A DNA stretch of 64,000 nucleotides from Nonomuraea dietziae (GCF_014195505.1 NZ_JACIBV010000001.1:7750001-7814000), one strand, 5' to 3'. Counted from the first letter of the stretch, positions 6,612-16,535 are shown. A program made the numbers and translations. The notes: generated by a model from the sequence alone, not told the origin.

Positions 6612-9245
6612 GTGGCCAAGTACGTTTACGACTTCACCGAGGGCAACAAGGATCTCAAGGATCTTCTCGGGGGTAAGGGCGCCAATCTGGCCGAGATGAC
6701 CAATCTCGGACTGCCCGTCCCCCCTGGATTCACGATCACCTCTCAGGCGTGCCGCCACTACCTGGCGGAGGGCGCGGTGCCTGACGGGCTCGAGGCGGAG
6801 GTCGCCGAGCACCTGGCGGCGCTGGAGTCCGCGATGGGCAAGAAGCTCGGTCAGGCCGACGACCCGCTGCTGGTCAGCGTTCGCTCAGGCGCCAAGTTCT
6901 CGATGCCGGGCATGATGGAGACGGTGCTGAACATCGGGCTCAACGACGAGTCCGTGCACGGCCTGGCCAAGCAGGCCGGCGGCAACGAGCGCTTCGCCTG
7001 GGACTCCTACCGCAGGCTCATCCAGATGTTCGGCAAGACCGTCCTCGGCATCGACGGCGACCTGTTCGAGCACGCCCTCGAGTCGCTCAAGGGCTCCCGC
7101 CAGGACACCGACCTGTCGGCGGAGGAGCTGCAGGCGCTGGTCGAGACCTTCAAGGGCATCGTCCGCTCGGAGACGGGCAAGGACTTCCCCTCCGACCCGC
7201 GCGACCAGATGCGCCTGGCCGTCATGGCCGTCTTCGACTCGTGGAACGCTCCCCGCGCCATCCTCTACCGCCGCCAGGAGCGCATCCCCGCCGACCTGGG
7301 CACCGCGGTGAACATCGTGGCCATGGTCTTCGGCAACCTCGGCGAGGACTCGGGCACGGGCGTGGCCTTCACCCGTGACCCCGGCTCGGGCCGTCAGGGC
7401 CTCTACGGCGACTACCTGCAGAACGCCCAGGGCGAGGACGTCGTCGCCGGCATCCGCAACACCATCCCGCTGCAGGAGCTCGAGCGCATCGACAAGCGAT
7501 CCTACGACGAGCTGCTGCAGATCATGGAGAAGCTCGAGAACCACTACCGCGACCTGTGCGACATCGAGTTCACCATCGAGCGCGGCAAGCTCTGGATGCT
7601 GCAGACCAGGGTCGGCAAGCGCACCGCCGCCGCCGCGTTCTGCATCGCCACCCAGCTGGTCGACCAGGGCCTCATCAGCATCGACGAGGCGGTCACCAGG
7701 ATCACGGGCGACCAGCTCGCCCAGCTGATGTTCCCCCGCTTCTCCTCGGAGGGCGAGCGCAGGCTTCTCACCAAGGGCATGAACGCCTCCCCGGGCGCCG
7801 CGGTGGGCAAGGCCGTCTTCACCTCCGAGCGCGCCATCGAGCTGGCAGGGCAGGGCGAGGACGTCATCCTGGTCAGGCGCGAGACCAACCCCGACGACCT
7901 GTCCGGCATGATCGCCGCCAGGGGTGTGCTGACCTCGCGCGGCGGCAAGACCTCGCACGCGGCCGTGGTCGCGCGCGGCATGGGCAAGACGTGCGTCTGC
8001 GGGGCCGAGGAACTGGAGGTCTCCACCTCCTCGCGCAGCTTCACCGCGCCGGGCGGGGTCACCGTCAACGAGGGCGACGTCATCTCCATCGACGGCTCCA
8101 CGGGCGAGGTCTTCCTCGGCGAGGTGCCGGTCATGGACTCGGCGGTGGTCGAGTACTTCGAGGGCGCCGCCCCGCAGGACGACCTGGTCCGCGCGGTGGA
8201 CCGGATCATGAAGCACGCCGACGAGGTGCGCACGCTCGGCGTGCGGGCCAACGCCGACAACGCCGAGGACTCCGCGCGCGCCAGGCGCTTCGGGGCGGCG
8301 GGCATCGGGCTGTGCCGCACCGAGCACATGTTCCTCGGCGATCGCCGTCAGCTGGTCGAGGATCTGGTGCTCGCCTCCTCCGAGGAGGAGCGGCAGTCCG
8401 CCCTCGACGCGCTCGAACCCCTCCAGAAGAGCGACTTCATCGAGATCTTCCAGGCCATGGACGGCCTGCCGGTGACGATCAGGCTCATCGACCCGCCGCT
8501 GCACGAGTTCCTTCCCGACCTGGTGGAGCTGTCGGTGAAGGTGGCCAAGGGCGACGCCTCGGACAAGGAGCGCGCCCTGCTGGTCGCCGTCAAGCGGCTG
8601 CACGAGCAGAACCCGATGCTCGGCCTCAGGGGAGTAAGGCTCGGCCTGGTCATCCCCGGCCTGTTCGCCATGCAGGTCAGGGCCATCGCCGAGGCCGCCC
8701 GCGAGGTTCGGGGCGCCAGGCCCGAGATCATGATCCCGCTGGTCGCCGCCGTACAGGAGCTGGAGGCGGTACGCGAGGAGGCGGCCGGCATCCTGGCCGA
8801 GGTCGGTGTCGACGCGCTCGTCGGCACCATGATCGAGACGCCCAGGGCCGCGCTCACGGCGGGACAGATCGCCGAGGCCGCGCAGTTCTTCTCCTTCGGC
8901 ACCAACGACCTGACGCAGATGGCGTGGGGCTTCTCCCGCGACGACGTCGAGGCCGCCTTCTTCTCCCGCTACCTGGAGCTGGGCATCTTCGGCGTCTCCC
9001 CGTTCGAGACCCTCGACAGGGACGGCGTCGGCCGCCTGGTCAGGATCGCGGCGGAGGAGGGCAGGAAGGCCAGGCCCGACCTCAAGCTCGGCATCTGCGG
9101 CGAGCACGGCGGCGATCCCGACTCGGTCCACTTCTGCCACGAGGCCGGGCTCGACTACGTGTCGTGCTCGCCCTTCAGGGTTCCCGTCGCCCGCCTGGAG
9201 GCGGCCCGCGCCGCCCTGCAGGAGAGCGCCTCCGACACCCGCTGA
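6612..9245 (+). CDS. ppdK: Pyruvate, phosphate dikinase
   Basis: An 877-residue enzyme, the usual length for bacterial PPDK. It interconverts pyruvate + ATP + Pi and phosphoenolpyruvate + AMP + PPi in the cytoplasm. The N-terminal ATP-grasp part starts YVYDFTEGNKDLKDLLGGKG and has SVRSGAKFSMPGMMET. The swivelling phosphohistidine domain has His449 in RGGKTSHAAVVAR. The C-terminal TIM barrel has IGLCRTEHMF and the catalytic Cys829 in GICGEHGGDP. The start is GTG 6612, with AAAGGAG ending five nt upstream. ATG-like codons farther upstream would add a non-homologous N-terminus. Three DasR/HutC-like operators lie upstream, which suggests amino-sugar- or carbon-responsive control of gluconeogenic flux. 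A hairpin terminator follows. Confidence 0.97.
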   Translation: MAKYVYDFTEGNKDLKDLLGGKGANLAEMTNLGLPVPPGFTITSQACRHYLAEGAVPDGLEAEVAEHLAALESAMGKKLGQADDPLLVSVRSGAKFSMPGMMETVLNIGLNDESVHGLAKQAGGNERFAWDSYRRLIQMFGKTVLGIDGDLFEHALESLKGSRQDTDLSAEELQALVETFKGIVRSETGKDFPSDPRDQMRLAVMAVFDSWNAPRAILYRRQERIPADLGTAVNIVAMVFGNLGEDSGTGVAFTRDPGSGRQGLYGDYLQNAQGEDVVAGIRNTIPLQELERIDKRSYDELLQIMEKLENHYRDLCDIEFTIERGKLWMLQTRVGKRTAAAAFCIATQLVDQGLISIDEAVTRITGDQLAQLMFPRFSSEGERRLLTKGMNASPGAAVGKAVFTSERAIELAGQGEDVILVRRETNPDDLSGMIAARGVLTSRGGKTSHAAVVARGMGKTCVCGAEELEVSTSSRSFTAPGGVTVNEGDVISIDGSTGEVFLGEVPVMDSAVVEYFEGAAPQDDLVRAVDRIMKHADEVRTLGVRANADNAEDSARARRFGAAGIGLCRTEHMFLGDRRQLVEDLVLASSEEERQSALDALEPLQKSDFIEIFQAMDGLPVTIRLIDPPLHEFLPDLVELSVKVAKGDASDKERALLVAVKRLHEQNPMLGLRGVRLGLVIPGLFAMQVRAIAEAAREVRGARPEIMIPLVAAVQELEAVREEAAGILAEVGVDALVGTMIETPRAALTAGQIAEAAQFFSFGTNDLTQMAWGFSRDDVEAAFFSRYLELGIFGVSPFETLDRDGVGRLVRIAAEEGRKARPDLKLGICGEHGGDPDSVHFCHEAGLDYVSCSPFRVPVARLEAARAALQESASDTR

Positions 9246-9254
9246 CCGTCGCGC

Positions 9255-9282
9255 CCGGACCCCCGGCCTGCCGGGGGTCCGG
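9255..9282. terminator. Bidirectional hairpin between convergent ppdK and M48 genes
   Basis: A perfect 12-bp stem, CCGGACCCCCGG paired with CCGGGGGTCCGG, around the loop CCTG. There is no T-tract, which is usual in very high-GC actinomycetes. It sits between two converging genes and can serve both. Confidence 0.8.
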
Positions 9283-9288
9283 CGCTTG

Positions 9289-10758
9289 TCAGGCCGGCAC
9301 GAAGTCGGGCTTCACGCCCAGGCCCGCCAGCCACGAGCGCATGCCCTGCACACCCGACGGGTCGGCGACGACCTGGGCGGCGTAGTCGGCCACCAGCACC
9401 TCCTCGCCGTCCTCGAACAGCAGCCTGGCGGGCCCCGACCACGACAGCGCCCAGCGCGCCTGGTCGTGCTGGATGAGGGTCGCCTCCAGCGCCCTGCCGA
9501 GCACCGACGCGAGCAGCTTCTCCGAGGGCTCCCAGCCGAGGCCGCGCAGCTCGCCCTCCAGCGCGGCCCGCTGACCGCGCGCCAGCGCCTCGAAGGCGGC
9601 GTCGAGGTACGGCCGCGCGGCCCCCATCACCCGCTGCCCCGCCACGGCCAGGTCGCGCAGCGCCTCCTCGTTCACCGCCGTGTACATCCCGCGCGCCACC
9701 AGGTCCTCCCAGGACACCGGCCGCATGGCCAGCGCCTCCTGGGTCCAGAAAGACTGCTCGAGGGCGTGTGCGGCCACCGAGGCGTCGCGCAGCAGCACGG
9801 TGGCGGGGCGAGGGTCGGGGACGTGCGGGGGCTCGGGCAGCAGCGCGATCGCGGCCAGGCGCTCGCCCAGGCTCGGGTGCGAGTCGTACGGCGAGCTCTC
9901 CTCAGGCTGCTCGGCGAGCCTGGCCAGCTCGGCCTGTCGCACGGGGTCGCCGACCAGGGCGCGGAACCCGCCGAAGACCGAGGCGGGCCTGTTGCCCGCG
10001 ATGCCGGTCATCGACAGGTAGTCCTCGGTGAACAGCTGCCAGGCCCGCGCCGTGTCGCGGACCTTGGTGAGCGCGTTCGACATCGCCGCCCGCCCGGCGA
10101 TCGCGACGGCGAAGGAGTCGGCCTCCAGCTCCTGCCGTCGCGACACCGCCTGGGAGACGCGCAGGTAGAGCTTGGTGTAGGCCAGGAACAGCCGCCGGAT
10201 GAAGGGGTGGTCGCCGAGCCCCTGCACGGTCGCGATCAGCGCGACCCTGCCCCGGTAGACCGGCGCGCCGAGGCGGGTGTGCGCGCCGGAGTAGTGGCCG
10301 AGCTCGTGCCCGAGCACCGCCCGCGCCTCGTCCAGCGTGAGGGTCTGGAGCAGCGGCAGCCCGATGTACATGCGCCGCTTCGACGACGACAGGCCGAGGA
10401 AGCGGGTGTCCTCAGCGACGGCGGCGTTGACCTCCGCGACCAGCCTGATCTCGTCGGGCGGAGCGGTCTTGACCCGCTGCGCCAGCTCCTCGACCGTCCG
10501 CCACAGCTCGGGCTCCTGCTCCCTGCCGACCGCCAGCCCGGGCTCCTCGCCCTGGCGCCTGCGGCTGACCATCCACAGCGCCCGCACCAGCGCGCCCGCC
10601 GCGAGCGTGAGCACGATCGCGACCTGGAGGCCCCTGGCGTGGAAGTCGACGAACAGCAGGACGTCGAAGAAGACGGCGGCGGCCAGGATCAGGCCGACGA
10701 GCACGTAGAAGCCGGCAAGGAGGGTGAAGGCCAGCACGGCACGGAACGCGGTGGTCAC
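9289..10758 (-). CDS. M48-family membrane zinc metallopeptidase
   Basis: A 489-residue protein starting at GTG 10758. Two hydrophobic helices at about 8-36 and 46-66 anchor it in the membrane. The zinc motif HELGH is at residues 151-155 (VLGHELGHYSGAH), with the downstream glutamate ligand in RRQELEADSFAVAI. This is the layout of HtpX/Ste24-type M48 proteases, which degrade or process membrane proteins. The part after about 330 is an extension of about 160 residues without a family I recognise. It lies 10 nt after the ABC permease on the same strand and may be cotranscribed with that exporter. Confidence 0.9.
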   Translation of the reverse strand: MTTAFRAVLAFTLLAGFYVLVGLILAAAVFFDVLLFVDFHARGLQVAIVLTLAAGALVRALWMVSRRRQGEEPGLAVGREQEPELWRTVEELAQRVKTAPPDEIRLVAEVNAAVAEDTRFLGLSSSKRRMYIGLPLLQTLTLDEARAVLGHELGHYSGAHTRLGAPVYRGRVALIATVQGLGDHPFIRRLFLAYTKLYLRVSQAVSRRQELEADSFAVAIAGRAAMSNALTKVRDTARAWQLFTEDYLSMTGIAGNRPASVFGGFRALVGDPVRQAELARLAEQPEESSPYDSHPSLGERLAAIALLPEPPHVPDPRPATVLLRDASVAAHALEQSFWTQEALAMRPVSWEDLVARGMYTAVNEEALRDLAVAGQRVMGAARPYLDAAFEALARGQRAALEGELRGLGWEPSEKLLASVLGRALEATLIQHDQARWALSWSGPARLLFEDGEEVLVADYAAQVVADPSGVQGMRSWLAGLGVKPDFVPA

Positions 10759-10768
10759 GCCGATGACC

Positions 10769-13234
10769 TTATAGGGCGAGATGCCGCCTTCTGACCGGCA
10801 GGTTGACCGCGGCCCACACCACCAGGGCGACCACGAGCACGCTCGCGGGCACCAGCCACAGCGGGCCCGCGGGCCACGGCCTGCCGAGGAATCCGACGCT
10901 CAGCATGACCAGCGGCACGCCCGCGAGCACCAGCCCCGCGGCGCAGGCGGCGAGCGCGATGACCAGCGACTCCCAACGCAGCATCCGCCTGACCTGACCG
11001 GGCGTCGCGCCCAGCCGCCGCAGCGCCAGCAGCTCCTCGACCCTGCCCGTGGTCGTGGCCACCAGCCGGTTGGCGACCGACACCAGCACATAGCCGATCA
11101 GCACGGCGAGCACCGCGATGTTCACCAGCCCCTGCGTGGCGTCCGCGTCCGCGATCGAGGCGGCCGCCCGCCGCGACACCTCCGCTCCAGGCCAGGTCTT
11201 GGCCAAGGAGGAGAGGTCGGCCGCGGCGGGCCGCACCAGGATTTCCGCGTCGAGGCCCGTGGTCGTGTGTCCCGCGGCCAGGTCGCGCGAGAGCACCAGC
11301 GCGCCGAAGCCGAGGGCCCGCGAGTACGTCGCGACCACGCGCGCCCGCACCGGCGTGCCGTCTCCCATGAGCAGGTCTAGGCGCTCGCCGACCTCGCCCA
11401 GGTCGGCGTCGAGCGCGACGGTGTCGCCCTTGAGCTCGCCCATGCTGCCCTCGACCACGCCGAGGTCGACGACGCCCCCGGCCTCGGGTCCCAGGATCAT
11501 GGCGGTCCTGGCGTGCAGGCCGGGATCGTCCCCCACGGCCAGCGAGCGGGTCAGCACCGTGGTCGTCGAGGCGGGGGCGGCGGCCATGACGCCCGGAAGG
11601 GCGCGCACGTCGTCGAGCAGGCCGTGCGGGACGCCCCCCAGCCTCGGCGCGGAGACCGAGGCGACGTCGGCCAGGCCCGCGTTCACCTCGTCCGCCTTGG
11701 CCTGGCTGATCGTGGTCTGGGTCAGCACGACGCTGAGCCCGAGCGTGACCATCATGCCGAGAGCGGCGACGGCGCCCGCCGTCCTGAGCGCGTAGCCGTG
11801 GGTGTTGGTGACCGCCAGCCACAGGGGCGCCGACAGCCCGGACGGCAGCCGCCGCGCCAGCGCCCCCATGGCCGCCTGCACCAGCATGGGCCCCGCCAGG
11901 GCGAGCCCGACGATCGCGAGCAGGGCGGCGGTGGCGGGGCCGAGCCCGGCGATCTCGCCGCGGACCAGCAGCGGCGTGGCCGACAGCCCCAGCGCGACCA
12001 GCATGAGCAGCAGGCCGCCCCCCGTCCGCACCCTGGACGGCACGCGGGGCTCGGCTTTGGACTCGGCGACGGCCGAGACGGGCGGCATCCGCGACGCCTT
12101 CAGCGAGGCGGTCCACGCCGCGAGCCTGACCACGCCGAACAGCAGGACGGCGGCGGCCACGGCGGGCAGCGGGCCGTACGTCAGGGGCAGGTCGGGCGGC
12201 AGTGCCCCCGTGCCCTCCAGCAGCTCGCCCAGGCGGGCGGCCAGGTAGTAGCCGAGCGCGGCGCCGGGCGGCAGCGCGGCCAGCGCCGCGACGCAGCCCT
12301 GGACCGCGACCAGCCGCCTGACCTGGCGGGGAGTGGCGCCCGCCGCGCGCAGCAGCGCGAGGTCGCGGCGCTGCCTGTTGACCGAGAGCGACAGTCCTCC
12401 GCCGATCACGAACCCGACCGTGATCAGGCTGATGCCGCCGATCGAGGCGGGTAGCGCGATGAGCATGCCGCGCGCGGCGGCGGTGCCGGGCCGTTCGGCG
12501 TCGCCCCTCGCGCCACCGGTGGAGATCACGTAGCGGTCGCCGAGCAGCCGCTCCGCCTCGGCCGCCACGGTCTGCGCGGTGATGCCCCGCCCGGCGCGGA
12601 GCGCCACGAGATCGACCCTGCCGCTCCTTCCCGACAGCTCGGCGGCGGTGGAGTCGGCGAAGTACAGGCCGGGCGCGTCGATCACGGCCGTCACCCGGTA
12701 GCGGCCAGGACGGCCGCCCGCGACCACCCGTACCTCCTGCCCGACGCGCGCGCCCGCCATGGCCAGCTCGCCGTCCCGCCTCGGCGGGGCGCCCTCGACC
12801 GCCTTGCCGCCCGAAAACGCCAGCGACGACCATCCGTGTCCCGCCGCCGCCGGATCGGCGGGGCCGGTACTCCCGCTCGTGCCGGGGGTGACAGCACCGG
12901 ACGTGCTCGGCTGCCCTGGAACGACGGCGGCGGGGAAGCTCAGGTCGCCCACGGCGGACTCGACGCCGGGCAGCCGCGACAGCCTGTCCACGATCGAGGA
13001 GGGGAGCGTGGCGCGTTCGGGGAGCGCCACCGGCAGGTCCTCCTTCCTCGGGACCAGCTGCCGGGCGGAGACCACCACGTCGGCCCCGGTGAGCCGCGTC
13101 GAGTTCACCTGCGACCGCAGGCCCGACTCGACGATCACGCCGGTCCCCGTCACCAGCGCCATCCCGCCGAAGACCGCGAAGAAGGCCACGACGAGGCCGC
13201 CGAGGCCCGACATGGCCAGCGCCGTCCTGATCAC
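10769..13234 (-). CDS. FtsX/MacB-type ABC transporter permease with two FtsX domains
   Basis: An 821-residue permease starting at GTG 13234, which overlaps the ATPase stop as GTGA. It has an N-terminal membrane helix (about 8-30), a large extracytoplasmic domain, three membrane helices around 255-400, a second extracytoplasmic domain, and three C-terminal helices around 690-810. The motif LLRAAGATPRQVRRLVAVQG and its relative LRRLGATPGQVRRML mark the two FtsX cores, so the protein is an internal duplication. Such permeases couple ATP hydrolysis to extrusion of lipids, peptides or antibiotics, or to lipoprotein handling, without a channel through the bilayer. The substrate cannot be inferred here. 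Confidence 0.93.
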   Translation of the reverse strand: MIRTALAMSGLGGLVVAFFAVFGGMALVTGTGVIVESGLRSQVNSTRLTGADVVVSARQLVPRKEDLPVALPERATLPSSIVDRLSRLPGVESAVGDLSFPAAVVPGQPSTSGAVTPGTSGSTGPADPAAAGHGWSSLAFSGGKAVEGAPPRRDGELAMAGARVGQEVRVVAGGRPGRYRVTAVIDAPGLYFADSTAAELSGRSGRVDLVALRAGRGITAQTVAAEAERLLGDRYVISTGGARGDAERPGTAAARGMLIALPASIGGISLITVGFVIGGGLSLSVNRQRRDLALLRAAGATPRQVRRLVAVQGCVAALAALPPGAALGYYLAARLGELLEGTGALPPDLPLTYGPLPAVAAAVLLFGVVRLAAWTASLKASRMPPVSAVAESKAEPRVPSRVRTGGGLLLMLVALGLSATPLLVRGEIAGLGPATAALLAIVGLALAGPMLVQAAMGALARRLPSGLSAPLWLAVTNTHGYALRTAGAVAALGMMVTLGLSVVLTQTTISQAKADEVNAGLADVASVSAPRLGGVPHGLLDDVRALPGVMAAAPASTTTVLTRSLAVGDDPGLHARTAMILGPEAGGVVDLGVVEGSMGELKGDTVALDADLGEVGERLDLLMGDGTPVRARVVATYSRALGFGALVLSRDLAAGHTTTGLDAEILVRPAAADLSSLAKTWPGAEVSRRAAASIADADATQGLVNIAVLAVLIGYVLVSVANRLVATTTGRVEELLALRRLGATPGQVRRMLRWESLVIALAACAAGLVLAGVPLVMLSVGFLGRPWPAGPLWLVPASVLVVALVVWAAVNLPVRRRHLAL

Positions 13235-13953
13235 GTCAGCACTCCGTTCAGGCGCGTCAGCCGTACCGCCAGCTCCTCGGGGGCGGGCGCGGACAGCAGG
13301 TCCACCACCCTGCCGTCGGCCATCACCAGCGTCTCGTGGGCCCGCGCCGCGGCGGCGGGATCGTGGGTCACCATGATCACCGTCTGGCCCAGCTCGTCGA
13401 CCAGTTCGCGCAGCAGCCCCAGCACCTCCGCCGCGCTGCGCAGGTCGAGCGCCCCCGTGGGCTCGTCGGCGAAGACGACGTCGGGCCTGGCGGCCAGCGC
13501 GCGGACGAGCGCGGCGCGCTGCTGCTGCCCGCCGGACAGCTCGGCGGGCCTGCGGCGCAGCCGCCCCCCGAGCCCCACCCTCTCGACCAGCTCCGACAGC
13601 CACGCCCTGTCAGGGCGCACGCCCGCCAGCCGCAGCGGCAGGGTGAGGTTCTCCTCGACGGTGATGGAGGGCAGCAGGTTGTAGGACTGGAAGACGAAGC
13701 CGACATGCTTCCTGCGCACCTCCGTGCGCCTGGTCTCGTTCAGCCCGCTGACGGTCACGCCGCCGATCCTGACCGTGCCGGACGTCGGGGTGTCCAGCGC
13801 GGCGGCGCACTGCAGCAGCGTGCTCTTGCCCGAGCCCGAAGGGCCCATCACGGCCACGAACCTGCCACGGGGAAAGCCGAGCGAGACGTCGTCGAGCGCG
13901 GTGACGCTCCCGTACGACCTGGTGACCCGCTCAAGGGTGACGACGTCGCTCAC
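13231..13953 (-). CDS. ABC transporter ATP-binding protein (MacB/LolD type)
   Basis: A 240-residue ATPase that pairs with the overlapping FtsX-type permease. Walker A is GPSGSGKSTLL near residue 36, the Q-loop is VGFVFQSYNLLPSITVEENL, the signature is LSGGQQQRAALVRAL, Walker B is VVFADEPTGALD, and the switch histidine is in VMVTHDPAAA-like context (MVTHDPAAAA). The Q-loop form with NLLPSITVEEN is typical of the MacB/LolD branch. The start GTG 13953 gives the usual MSDVVTLERV N-terminus. The dgt gene is divergent, leaving about 140 nt of shared promoter space. Confidence 0.95.
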   Translation of the reverse strand: MSDVVTLERVTRSYGSVTALDDVSLGFPRGRFVAVMGPSGSGKSTLLQCAAALDTPTSGTVRIGGVTVSGLNETRRTEVRRKHVGFVFQSYNLLPSITVEENLTLPLRLAGVRPDRAWLSELVERVGLGGRLRRRPAELSGGQQQRAALVRALAARPDVVFADEPTGALDLRSAAEVLGLLRELVDELGQTVIMVTHDPAAAARAHETLVMADGRVVDLLSAPAPEELAVRLTRLNGVLT

Positions 13954-14094
13954 GAGTGCCGCCTCTTCATCCGAAATCTCATGACCATGACGCTAGAAAA
14001 AGGATCAAGAAAGCAGAATCCGGCCACCTGCCGAGACGGTGCTACAGCCAGCTGCAGTGAGCCTTCGGTGCGGATGGGTACACTCACAGCACTT

Positions 14095-15315
14095 ATGGGC
14101 CAATACAGCGACCATGACCAGGAACGATGGGTTCCCGAGCCGCTCGGCAACCCCGACAGGGGCGCGTTCGAGCGCGACAGGGCCAGGGTGCTCCACAGCT
14201 CCGCCCTGCGCAGGCTGGCGGCCAAGACCCAGGTGGTGGGGCCCGCGGAGACCCTCGGGGTCGGCCAGCACATCCCGCGCACCAGGCTCACCCACTCCCT
14301 GGAGTGCGCCCAGGTCGGCAGAGAGATGGGCGCCACGCTCGGCGTCGACCCCGACCTGGTCGAGACCGCCTGCCTGGCCCACGACCTCGGCCACCCGCCC
14401 TTCGGCCACAACGGCGAGAGCGCGCTCGACGAGCTGGCCGCCTCGTGCGGCGGCTTCGAGGGCAACGCGCAGAGCCTGCGGCTGCTCACCAGACTCGAGG
14501 CCAAGGTGCTGACGAGCGAGGGCGGCAGCGCGGGTCTCAACCTCACCAGGGCCTCGCTCGACGCCTCGGTGAAGTATCCGTGGCCGCGCGCGGGAGCGGG
14601 CAAGTTCGGCGTCTACGACGACGACCTGCCCGTCTTCGAGTGGATCAGGGACGGCGCGCCCAGCAAGCGGGTGAGCTTCGAGGCGCAGATCATGGACTGG
14701 GCCGACGACGTCGCCTACTCCGTCCACGACCTGGAGGACGCGCTCCACTCGGGCCACGTCACCCCCAACGCGCTGCACTCGCCGACCGAGCGCGAGGCCG
14801 TCTGCGAGCTGACCCGCACCTGGTACGTTCCCGACGCCACCTGCGCCGAGCTCGAGCAGGCCTTCGACCGGCTGCTGGACTTCCCGCTCTGGCCCCGCCG
14901 CTTCGAGGCCACGCTCGCCGACCTGGCCGGGCTCAAGGCCCTGACCAGCGGCCTCATCGGCCGCTTCTGCCGGTCGGCCGAGGCCGCGACCAAGGAGGCC
15001 TTCGGCTACCGCCATCACGCCGACCTCGTCGTGCCGCGGGCGACGCGGCTGGAGTGCGCGCTGCTCAAGGGTGTCACCGCGCACTACGTCATGACCACCG
15101 ACGACCACCACGCCAACCAGGCCAGGCAGCGCGAGCTGATCTCGGAGCTGGCCTCGCTCATCACGCTCGGCGCGCCCTACACGCTCGAACCCGCCTTCAG
15201 GCCCGCCTTCACCGGCGCGGAGAACGACGCCGCCAGGGTGCGCGTGGTGATCGACCAGATCGCCTCGCTCACCGACACCTCTGCCGTCGCCTGGCACCGC
15301 CGCCTGTCCCGCTGA
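14095..15315 (+). CDS. dgt: Deoxyguanosinetriphosphate triphosphohydrolase-like HD protein
   Basis: A protein of about 406 residues of the dGTPase family, which hydrolyses dNTPs to deoxynucleoside and triphosphate and so limits dNTP pools. The N-terminal RDRARVLHSSALRRLAAKTQV is the family signature. The HD metal site is visible as TRLTHSLE, then ACLAHDLGHPPFGHNGE, and MDWADDVAYSVHDLEDA. ATG 14095 was chosen because a TACACT hexamer at 14079-14084 could drive a near-leaderless transcript. ATG 14074 would add seven residues; neither has a good Shine-Dalgarno. In actinobacteria dgt is commonly close to dnaG, as here. Confidence 0.92.
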   Translation: MGQYSDHDQERWVPEPLGNPDRGAFERDRARVLHSSALRRLAAKTQVVGPAETLGVGQHIPRTRLTHSLECAQVGREMGATLGVDPDLVETACLAHDLGHPPFGHNGESALDELAASCGGFEGNAQSLRLLTRLEAKVLTSEGGSAGLNLTRASLDASVKYPWPRAGAGKFGVYDDDLPVFEWIRDGAPSKRVSFEAQIMDWADDVAYSVHDLEDALHSGHVTPNALHSPTEREAVCELTRTWYVPDATCAELEQAFDRLLDFPLWPRRFEATLADLAGLKALTSGLIGRFCRSAEAATKEAFGYRHHADLVVPRATRLECALLKGVTAHYVMTTDDHHANQARQRELISELASLITLGAPYTLEPAFRPAFTGAENDAARVRVVIDQIASLTDTSAVAWHRRLSR

Positions 15316-15375
15316 CCGTCCGGGTCCTTGACGGGTGGTTCCGAGAGTCGGCCCGCTAGCGCGACCGCGAGGGAC

Positions 15376-15381
15376 GATACT
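15376..15381 (+). promoter_or_regulatory. -10 hexamer GATACT for leaderless FAD reductase mRNA
   Basis: GATACT ends six nt before ATG 15388, where transcription would start. No Shine-Dalgarno is visible. A clear -35 box is not seen. Confidence 0.5.
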
Positions 15382-15387
15382 CCGAAC

Positions 15388-16527
15388 ATGGCAACCTTTG
15401 TGATCGTCGGCGCGGGGCTCGCAGGAGCCAAGGCCGCGCAGACGCTGCGGGAAGAGGGCTTCGACGGCGAGGTCGTGCTCATCGGCGCCGAGGAGGAGCG
15501 GCCCTACGAGCGGCCCCCGCTCTCCAAGGGCTACCTGCAGGGCAGGAGCGAGCGGGAGAAGATCTTCGTCCATCCGCCCTACTGGTACGCCGACCAGGAG
15601 ATCGACCTGCGGCTCGGGGTCACCGTCACCGGCATCGCGCTGGACGCGCACGAGGTCGCGCTCGACGACGGCTCACGCATGTCGTACGACAAGCTCCTCA
15701 TCACCACCGGCGCGAGCCCCCGCACCCTGCCGGGCCAGGCGTACACGCTGCGGACCGTGGCCGACAGCGAGGCGCTCAAGGCGGGCTTCGCCGCGGGCGG
15801 CAGAGTGGTGATCATCGGGGCGGGCTGGATCGGGCTGGAGAGCGCCGCGGCGGCGCGGGAGGCGGGCTGCGAGGTCACCGTCGTCGAACCCGCGCCCACC
15901 CCGCTGCACAGGGTGCTCGGCCCCGAGCTCGGCGAGGTCTTCGCGCACGTCCACCGCCGCCACGGCGTGGACCTGCGGCTCGGTGTCTCCGCCGAGGAGG
16001 TCGAAGCGGACGGCGTACGGCTCGGCACGGGCGAGCGGCTGCCCGCCGACCTGGTCGTCGCGGGCGTCGGCGCCGCCCCCAACGTGAACCTGGCCCGCGA
16101 GGCGGGGCTCGAGGTGGGCGACGGCATCCTCACCGACGCCGCGCTGCGCACCTCCCACCCCGACGTCTACGCCGCGGGAGACGTAGCGGAGTCCTACCAC
16201 CCCCTCTACGGCAGGCGGCTGCGCGTCGAGCACTGGGCCAACGCGCTCAACGGCGGCCCCGCGGCGGCCAGGTCGATGCTCGGGCAGGAGGTGGTCTACG
16301 ACCGCGTGCCGTACTTCTACACCGACCAGTTCGACCTCGGCATGGAGTTCAGCGGCGACACCAGGGGTTACGACCAGGTCGTCATCAGGGGCGAGGAGCT
16401 GGAGTTCATCGCCTACTGGCTGCGCGAGGGCAGGGTGATCGCCGGGATGAACGTCAACGTCTGGGACGTCGTCGACGACATCCAGCGGCTCATCCGCTCA
16501 GGCGGGCCGCTGCCCCCGCAGGACTGA
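15388..16527 (+). CDS. FAD-dependent NAD(P)H:ferredoxin reductase-type oxidoreductase
   Basis: A 379-residue flavoprotein. The FAD dinucleotide fold is at the N-terminus (FVIVGAGLAGAKAAQTL), followed by the family motif ERPPLSKGYLQG. A second NAD(P)H-binding fold reads VVIIGAGWIGLESAA near residue 150, and YAAGDVAE binds the flavin near residue 265. The C-terminal domain FYTDQFDLGMEFSGD is typical of ferredoxin or putidaredoxin reductases that feed Rieske oxygenases or P450s. No such oxygenase is adjacent, so the electron acceptor is unknown. The start appears leaderless, with GATACT six nt upstream. Confidence 0.92.
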   Translation: MATFVIVGAGLAGAKAAQTLREEGFDGEVVLIGAEEERPYERPPLSKGYLQGRSEREKIFVHPPYWYADQEIDLRLGVTVTGIALDAHEVALDDGSRMSYDKLLITTGASPRTLPGQAYTLRTVADSEALKAGFAAGGRVVIIGAGWIGLESAAAAREAGCEVTVVEPAPTPLHRVLGPELGEVFAHVHRRHGVDLRLGVSAEEVEADGVRLGTGERLPADLVVAGVGAAPNVNLAREAGLEVGDGILTDAALRTSHPDVYAAGDVAESYHPLYGRRLRVEHWANALNGGPAAARSMLGQEVVYDRVPYFYTDQFDLGMEFSGDTRGYDQVVIRGEELEFIAYWLREGRVIAGMNVNVWDVVDDIQRLIRSGGPLPPQD

Positions 16528-16535
16528 GCGCCCTG

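Noticed and set aside
10755..12833. Long minus-strand open frame of about 690 codons inside the ABC permease region
   Set aside because: It is an out-of-frame shadow of the permease: Arg/Gly/Ala-rich, no domain, and the overlapping permease frame has clear FtsX motifs.
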